Source: Treponema sp. (GTDB lineage Bacteria; Spirochaetota; Spirochaetia; Treponematales; Breznakiellaceae). Taken from it: a stretch of 8,597 nt of DNA. Below, in pieces: positions 4,540 through 8,597 of this stretch (the first letter of the stretch is position 1; every line of letters starts with the position of its first letter). The position numbers and the translations under genes are program-made. The notes below the pieces were generated by a model, which worked only from the letters and a program-made list of their open reading frames with translations, made no database searches and was not told where the DNA came from. The stretch spans positions 1-8,597 of the forward strand of contig JAISEB010000082.1 in the NCBI GenBank assembly GCA_031264395.1. The letters are read 5' to 3'.

Positions 4540-5628
4540 ATGAATGATCAGTATATCCAAAGACTGAAAAAGATAGAAGATGAACTTGAAAAATGGCTGC
4601 CGGCCGGGCCGGAATCCGCCTGGACAGATCGTATCTTTCCGGGGCTTCCCGGCGGCGTTGATCCGGCGCTGGCCCGTTCCCTTTTGGAACCGGGAAGGGA
4701 TCTTCTGAAGCGGGGGGGCAAGCGCTGGCGGCCGCTTCTTATGACCCTTGTCTGCGAAAGCCTCGGCGGCGGGGACGGAGCCGTGCCCCTTGTTCCCTTG
4801 GTGGAATTCTGCCATACGGCAAGCCTTGTTCATGACGATATCGAAGACAATTCCGGCGAAAGAAGGGGAAAACCCGCGGTGCATCTGCTTTATGGAATTG
4901 ACCGGGGAATAAACAGCGGCTCTTTTCTCTATTTTCTTCCTCTTGCATGCATAGATGAATGGGTGGAAAAAACGGATGCCGGTGAAAATTCTTCCGTTTC
5001 CGGCCGCGCCGGCCGTGTTTTTGCCGTCTGGGGGGAATATATGCGGAAACTGCATCTGGGACAGGCCATGGACATACATTGGCACCAGGACTTTTCCTCG
5101 CTTCCCGGCATCGACGAATATTACACCATGTGCGCCCTCAAGACCGGCTGTCTTGCCCGGCTGGCGGCGGTTCTGGGAGTGTACGCGGTTCCGTTTCCCG
5201 CCGACGCCGCGCGGAAGACGGCCGCGGATATTCTGGGAGGCGCGGCGGAGAAACTCGGCGTCGGGTTTCAGATCCTTGACGATGTAAAAAACCTTACAGC
5301 CGGAATTCCCGGCAAGGAACGGGGCGACGATATTGCCGAGGGAAAAAAGAGTCTTCCCGTGCTTCTGTATCTGCACAGAAGGCCGGATCGCCTGAAATTC
5401 GCCGCGGAGTGTTTTGCCGCCGCCCGCAAGGACGGGCCGGGAATTCCCCTGGCCGGGGCGTTTATTGATGAGCTTGATGCCGCCGGCGTTCTGGAAGAGG
5501 CGGAGGAAAAGGGACTTTCCCTTATCAAAGAAAGCGCGGAAGTTTTTTCCGCGGAGACTGTGGCCGGGGAGCTTTTACGGGAGCCGGGCAGAACGCTGCT
5601 CGGCGGCCTTGCCGGCCTTATCAGCTGA
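4540..5628 (+). CDS. Polyprenyl (farnesyl/geranylgeranyl-type) diphosphate synthase
   Basis: The 362-residue product is a trans-isoprenyl diphosphate synthase, which condenses isopentenyl diphosphate with allylic diphosphates using Mg2+. It has GGKRWRP at 59-65 (IPP binding), the first aspartate-rich motif in LVHDDIEDNSGERRGKP (D99, D100, D103), KT at 201-202, and the second aspartate-rich region QILDDVKN (D247, D248). GKERGDDIAEGKKSLP follows. The last residue of the second DDxxD is Asn251. Small residues Ala94 and Ser95 at positions -5 and -4 from the first motif leave room for a chain longer than farnesyl (inference). An insert at about 143-165 and a long C-terminus make it larger than the usual ~300 residues, as in other spirochaete members. 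ATG at 4540 has only a weak GGA ahead. The next gene follows after 64 bases on the same strand. Confidence 0.92.
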   Translation: MNDQYIQRLKKIEDELEKWLPAGPESAWTDRIFPGLPGGVDPALARSLLEPGRDLLKRGGKRWRPLLMTLVCESLGGGDGAVPLVPLVEFCHTASLVHDDIEDNSGERRGKPAVHLLYGIDRGINSGSFLYFLPLACIDEWVEKTDAGENSSVSGRAGRVFAVWGEYMRKLHLGQAMDIHWHQDFSSLPGIDEYYTMCALKTGCLARLAAVLGVYAVPFPADAARKTAADILGGAAEKLGVGFQILDDVKNLTAGIPGKERGDDIAEGKKSLPVLLYLHRRPDRLKFAAECFAAARKDGPGIPLAGAFIDELDAAGVLEEAEEKGLSLIKESAEVFSAETVAGELLREPGRTLLGGLAGLIS

Positions 5629-5692
5629 GCCTGTTCCCCGGTTAAGAACACATGGAAAAGACGGCGGCTTTCGGGTTACAATAGGAAAGGCC

Positions 5693-6289
5693 ATGAACGA
5701 CATGATGAAGGCTGAAATCTGGACCATCGCGCGGACCGAACAGGGAAATGCAGTACTCGTCCGGCCTCTTGGACTGGATGTCGCCGTTCCCATATTCATC
5801 GGCCCCCTTGAAACCCAGTACATACTCATCGGCGGCGGCGAAGTGCCGGTTAAACGGCCCCTGACGCCGGATCTTTTTTTGAGCCTGGTAAAACGGGTCG
5901 GCCTGGAACTTAAACGGGTGGAGATCCACGAAATCAAAAACGATACGTTCCACGCCCGGCTTGTTCTTTCCGGCGGTGAATATACCGGCAGGATACCCCT
6001 TGTCCTTGATTCCCGCCCTTCCGACGCCTTTGCCCTTGCGGTGCGTAAAAAATGTCCCGTCTATATTTCCCGCAGGGTAGTGGAAGAGGCCGGAATTCCG
6101 GTTGATATGGTTATTGACGAAATAGAAGAAGCGGCGGCTTCCATTGAGCTGCGCGGCGAACATTCCGCCGCATCGAGACGGGAAGAGCTTCTTGCCGAAC
6201 TGGACAAGGCCGTCGCGGCGGAAGAATACGAAAAGGCGGCGGAAATACGGGATCTGCTGCTTCTCCTCGACAAAAAGGACATCCCCTAG
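5693..6289 (+). CDS. Bifunctional nuclease-domain (DUF151) protein with C-terminal UVR motif
   Basis: The 198-residue product carries a bifunctional nuclease (BFN/DUF151) domain at about 8-135, marked by AVPIFIGPLE (31-40), VEIHEIKNDTFHARLVL (76-92) and the signature LVLDSRPSDAFALAVR (103-118). A UvrB/UvrC (UVR) motif follows at about 163-192, REELLAELDKAVAAEEYEKA then AEIRDLLLLLD, a helical hairpin used for protein contacts in UvrB-UvrC and Clp/McsA-type partners. Plant BFN proteins have RNase and DNase activity, while bacterial members are mostly uncharacterised. The same domain order is known from other bacteria. ATG at 5693 is chosen over the much longer open frame because AGGA lies six bases upstream and the domain starts there; the longer frame would overlap the synthase gene. 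A second ATG pair at codons 4-5 could also serve. Confidence 0.9.
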   Translation: MNDMMKAEIWTIARTEQGNAVLVRPLGLDVAVPIFIGPLETQYILIGGGEVPVKRPLTPDLFLSLVKRVGLELKRVEIHEIKNDTFHARLVLSGGEYTGRIPLVLDSRPSDAFALAVRKKCPVYISRRVVEEAGIPVDMVIDEIEEAAASIELRGEHSAASRREELLAELDKAVAAEEYEKAAEIRDLLLLLDKKDIP

Positions 6290-6304
6290 AAGCCTGTTGC
6301 ACAT

Positions 6305-6335
6305 GCGGGTTTTTGCGCAATGCGCAGCAAACCGC
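6305..6335 (+). terminator. Possible stem-loop after the bifunctional nuclease gene
   Basis: GCGG/GTTT...AAAC/CGC with an inner TTGCGC/GCGCA core can fold into a hairpin starting 16 bases after the stop codon. It has a one-base bulge and no U-tract follows, so it is at best a weak terminator or an RNA-stabilising end. It lies just upstream of the promoter for the next gene, which fits a transcription boundary. Confidence 0.4.
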
Positions 6336-6345
6336 CAGTGTGTTA

Positions 6346-6375
6346 TTGCCAAAACAAAAAAAGACGTGTTATAAT
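6346..6375 (+). promoter_or_regulatory. Sigma-70 promoter for the LysM/M23 gene
   Basis: TTGCCA (6346-6351), an 18-base spacer and a perfect TATAAT (6370-6375), preceded by TG one base upstream (TGT before the box), form a strong vegetative promoter. The predicted start is near 6382, leaving a leader of about 115 bases before the GTG start of the peptidase gene. Confidence 0.75.
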
Positions 6376-6383
6376 AGAGCCGA

Positions 6384-6406
6384 TTCCAAAAGCTGATATT
6401 TTGGAA
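6384..6406 (+). promoter_or_regulatory. Perfect 8-bp stem-loop at the 5' end of the LysM/M23 leader
   Basis: TTCCAAAA, seven bases, TTTTGGAA makes a perfect 8-bp inverted repeat starting about where the transcript would begin. It could be an operator just downstream of the promoter or a 5' hairpin protecting the mRNA. A second short palindrome, TTTCA-TG-TGAAA, follows at 6425-6436. No known riboswitch motif is seen in the leader. Confidence 0.45.
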
Positions 6407-6496
6407 CTGCTTCGAGAGTTTATCTTTCATGTGAAAATGCCGATAAAGAACATTGGTCCAGGTTACTAAACAAGTCCAATGCTTTGGAGCCGTCCG

Positions 6497-7465
6497 GTGC
6501 AGATTGATCTGAAATCCCGTTGCCGCGTTTTTCTCAGGCTGATAGTTTGCGCCGCGCTGACGGCCGGTTTTCTGGCTGTTTTTCCGCTTCCCCGGCCGGG
6601 CTTTTTCCGGGACGCCGCCGCCGAAACGGACGCCGAAAACGGCATGGGCGGAATGGGGTATCCCGTTTCCCTTGAAAATACCGGCGGGGCGGACAGCCTT
6701 GATTCAGGGGTCCCCGAACCGGAGTCCCTTTCCCGCCCCCGCATGCTGCTGTGTTCCTCCTACACGGTTCAGCAGGGGGATATAATAGGCAACCTTGCCC
6801 CAAGTTTCGGCCTTAACGACGATACGCTCATATCCCTTAACAACATAAAGAATACCCGGCTTCTTACCATAGGCATGGAACTGAAGATTCCCAATCAGGA
6901 CGGCATACTCTACACGGTGGAAAAAGGCGATACCCTGGGGAGTATTGCGGAAAAATTCAGGGCCGAAACGGCGGCGATTGAAACGGTAAACGAACTCTTT
7001 TCGGATACGGTTCATCCGGGAACGGTGCTGTTTATTCCCGGCGCCAAAATGGATTGGGATCAATTGCAGGAAATAAACGGGGATCTTTTCATCTGGCCGG
7101 TGCGGAGCTATATAACATCCCCCTATGGCTACAGGAAAAGCCCCTTTACGGGCCTGCGTCAGTTTCATTCGGGCATGGATATAGGCGCCCCCGCCGGGAC
7201 TCCCATACGGGCCGCCATGCCCGGCCGCGTTACCACCGCCGGCTGGGACAATTCGTTCGGTAATTATGTAGTAATATCGCATCACGCCGGATACCGCACC
7301 CTTTACGCTCACATGAGCGTTATCCGTACCAGAGCCGGCGCCGTTGTAAATACGGGAGAACGCATAGGCGATGTGGGAAGCACGGGCCTTAGCACGGGGC
7401 CTCATCTCCATTTTACCGTTTACAAGAACGGCGTCACGGTGAACCCCCGCAATCTTTTGAAATAG
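6497..7465 (+). CDS. Exported LysM-domain M23 family metallopeptidase
   Basis: The product is a secreted peptidoglycan endopeptidase that cuts peptide cross-links in the periplasm, or an EnvC/NlpD-like hydrolase activator. Start: GTG at 6497 is preferred (322 residues) because GGAG lies seven bases upstream; the ATG at 6479 (328 residues) has no such site. Numbered from that ATG, a signal sequence lies at about 14-49 (CRVFLRLIVCAALTAGFLAV, with a possible cut after DAAA). Two LysM repeats follow: YTVQQGDIIGNLA (95-138) and YTVEKGDTLGSIAEKF (145-188). The M23 domain runs from about 204 to 325. Zn ligands H230 and D234 are in HSGMDIG and H311 is in GPHLHF, with H278 and H309 as further active-site histidines. 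All catalytic residues are present, so activity is expected. The gene has its own promoter and structured leader. Confidence 0.93.
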   Translation: MQIDLKSRCRVFLRLIVCAALTAGFLAVFPLPRPGFFRDAAAETDAENGMGGMGYPVSLENTGGADSLDSGVPEPESLSRPRMLLCSSYTVQQGDIIGNLAPSFGLNDDTLISLNNIKNTRLLTIGMELKIPNQDGILYTVEKGDTLGSIAEKFRAETAAIETVNELFSDTVHPGTVLFIPGAKMDWDQLQEINGDLFIWPVRSYITSPYGYRKSPFTGLRQFHSGMDIGAPAGTPIRAAMPGRVTTAGWDNSFGNYVVISHHAGYRTLYAHMSVIRTRAGAVVNTGERIGDVGSTGLSTGPHLHFTVYKNGVTVNPRNLLK

Positions 7466-7474
7466 CCGGCGGCG

Positions 7475-7507
7475 AATTCCGTCATTATACGGGCCTGTCC
7501 CGGAATT
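7475..7507 (+). promoter_or_regulatory. Inverted repeat in the spacer before the alcohol dehydrogenase gene
   Basis: AATTCCG (7475-7481) and CGGAATT (7501-7507) form a perfect 7-bp inverted repeat with a 19-base centre in the 71-base spacer between the peptidase and dehydrogenase genes. TATACA (7509-7514) just after it is a possible -10 box, but no convincing -35 is seen. The repeat could be an operator or a weak hairpin between the two genes. Confidence 0.35.
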
Positions 7508-7536
7508 TTATACAACGTTTTTTTAGGAGAGTATTT

Positions 7537-8597
7537 ATGGAAAATTTCGATTTCTATGCCCCCGCGGAGATTGTTTTCGGAAAGGATACCCAGAAGAAAA
7601 CGGGCGAACTTTTGAAAGGCCGGGCAAAAAAGGTGTTGCTTCATTACGGAAGCGGCAGCATCAAAAAAAGCGGGCTTTACGATGAAGTCGTCGCGTCCCT
7701 GAAACAGAACGGAATTGATTTTGTGGAACTGGGAGGCGTGAAGCCCAATCCCCGGCTTTCCCTGGTTCATGAGGGCATAGCCCTTTGCAAAAAGGAAAGG
7801 GTCGATTTTATTCTGGCCGTGGGCGGGGGCAGCGCGATTGATTCGGCGAAAGCCATTGCCATGGGATTTTACTACGACGGCGATGTATGGGACATTTACG
7901 AGCAGGGCAAAGCCATCGAAAAGGCCCTTCCCGTGGCGACGGTCCTGACCATTCCGGCCGCGGGCAGCGAGTCAAGCGGCGATACGGTCGTTACCAACGA
8001 GGAAAAACAGCTCAAGTACGGCTACGGCAGCCCCCGTCTGCGCCCGGTTTTCAGCATTGTAAATCCCGAACTTTTTTTCACCCTTCCCAAAAACCAGATT
8101 GTCAACGGCGTAGCGGACATGATGAGCCATGTATTTGAGCGTTACTTTACCAATACTACCCATACGGATCTTACCGACGGCCTCTGTGAGACGGTATTAA
8201 GGACGATTATCAAAAACGCCCCTTTTGTCTGCCGGAACCCGAAAGACTACGACGCCTGGTGTGAAATTGGTTTTGCCGGTACGGTGGCCCACAACGGGCT
8301 TGTAGGCATGGGCAGGGAACAGGACTGGGCCTGTCACGGCATGGAACATGAGCTTTCGGCCATTTACGATGTCGCGCACGGGGCGGGGCTTGCCGTTCTG
8401 ACTCCGGCCTGGATGAGATATGTCTACAAAACCAATGTCAACATGTTTGTACAGTTCGCGGTCAATATCATGGGAGTAAACGGCAGTTACCGGGACCCCG
8501 ATGCGATTGTACTGGAAGGCATTGACAGACTGGGCAAATTCTTCCGGGAAATAGGGCTTCCGTCCACGCTCGGGGAACTCGGCATAGACGAAAGCAA
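7537..8597 (+). CDS. Iron-containing NADP-dependent alcohol dehydrogenase, BDH/YqhD type (3' end outside window)
   Basis: The frame runs from ATG 7537 to the window edge without a stop (353 codons). Family members are about 385-390 residues, so only some 30 residues are missing. It is a group III metal-dependent alcohol dehydrogenase. It opens MENFDFYAPAEIVFGKDTQK, carries the nucleotide-binding loop AVGGGSAIDSAKAIA (94-108) and TIPAAGSESSGDTVVTN (138-154). The four metal ligands D194, H198, H267 and H281 lie in GVADMMSHVFERYF and HGMEHELSAIYDVAHGAG, the same numbering as E. coli YqhD from memory. Such enzymes reduce aldehydes (butanal, short-chain and lipid-derived aldehydes) with NADPH, serving fermentation or detoxification. 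AGGAG lies seven bases before the ATG. Exact substrate cannot be told. Confidence 0.95.
   Translation, partial: MENFDFYAPAEIVFGKDTQKKTGELLKGRAKKVLLHYGSGSIKKSGLYDEVVASLKQNGIDFVELGGVKPNPRLSLVHEGIALCKKERVDFILAVGGGSAIDSAKAIAMGFYYDGDVWDIYEQGKAIEKALPVATVLTIPAAGSESSGDTVVTNEEKQLKYGYGSPRLRPVFSIVNPELFFTLPKNQIVNGVADMMSHVFERYFTNTTHTDLTDGLCETVLRTIIKNAPFVCRNPKDYDAWCEIGFAGTVAHNGLVGMGREQDWACHGMEHELSAIYDVAHGAGLAVLTPAWMRYVYKTNVNMFVQFAVNIMGVNGSYRDPDAIVLEGIDRLGKFFREIGLPSTLGELGIDES

Noticed and set aside
4528..5376. Long minus-strand open frame opposite the polyprenyl synthase gene
   Set aside because: It mirrors a clear family protein on the plus strand, is Pro/Arg/Lys-rich and has no recognisable motif; it is an antisense shadow of GC-rich coding DNA.
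5414..5692. Long in-frame extension upstream of the bifunctional nuclease gene
   Set aside because: It overlaps the synthase gene in another frame, shows no domain, and the ATG at 5693 has its own ribosome binding site.
6382..6496. c-di-AMP or c-di-GMP riboswitch ahead of the peptidase gene
   Set aside because: The conserved sequence blocks of these riboswitches are not seen; the leader is also short for the c-di-AMP type.
6704..7411. Long minus-strand open frame opposite the LysM/M23 gene
   Set aside because: It is a shadow of the peptidase gene; no domain or ribosome binding site supports it.

Overview
The window looks like a chromosomal piece of a moderately GC-rich spirochaete, most likely a Treponema of the insect-gut type. 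This is an inference from the style of the encoded proteins (polyprenyl synthetase with its inserts, bifunctional nuclease with a UVR tail, LysM/M23 peptidase, BDH-type alcohol dehydrogenase). No rRNA or marker gene is present to prove it. Most of the window is ordinary core genome; positions 1900-2700 are AT-rich, gene-poor and hold decayed accessory DNA.

Layout. Positions 3-455 (+) hold the 3' end of a CCA tRNA nucleotidyltransferase. Converging on it with a 3-base gap is a minus-strand cluster, read from right to left: a short DtxR/MntR-type metalloregulator (1878-1516), a small His-rich two-helix membrane protein (1431-1075) and an ECF sigma factor (1073-459), the last two one base apart. 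This looks like a compact metal- or envelope-stress regulatory cassette.

Right of it, still on the minus strand, is a broken toxin-antitoxin locus. An AbrB/MazE-type antitoxin gene (2487-2239) is intact and has a near-perfect sigma-70 promoter. The PIN-domain toxin that follows one base later survives only as an N-terminal piece and an out-of-frame C-terminal piece (2237-2126). Between the antitoxin and the next gene lie two overlapping-frame remnants of another small gene (2879-2533).

Next comes a minus-strand pair: an exported protein of unknown function (4509-3541) and rlmE, the 23S rRNA 2'-O-methyltransferase (3535-2876). Only 30 bases separate this pair from a divergent plus-strand series: a polyprenyl (isoprenoid) diphosphate synthase (4540-5628), a bifunctional-nuclease-domain protein with a UVR motif (5693-6289), an exported LysM/M23 peptidoglycan hydrolase (6497-7465) with its own promoter and structured leader, and an iron-dependent, YqhD/BDH-like NADP alcohol dehydrogenase (7537 to the window end, truncated by the edge).

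The core genes serve tRNA maturation, ribosome modification, isoprenoid synthesis, cell-wall remodelling and aldehyde/alcohol redox metabolism. The least explained material is the DtxR/membrane-protein/ECF cassette with its palindromes, and the decayed locus at 1900-2880.
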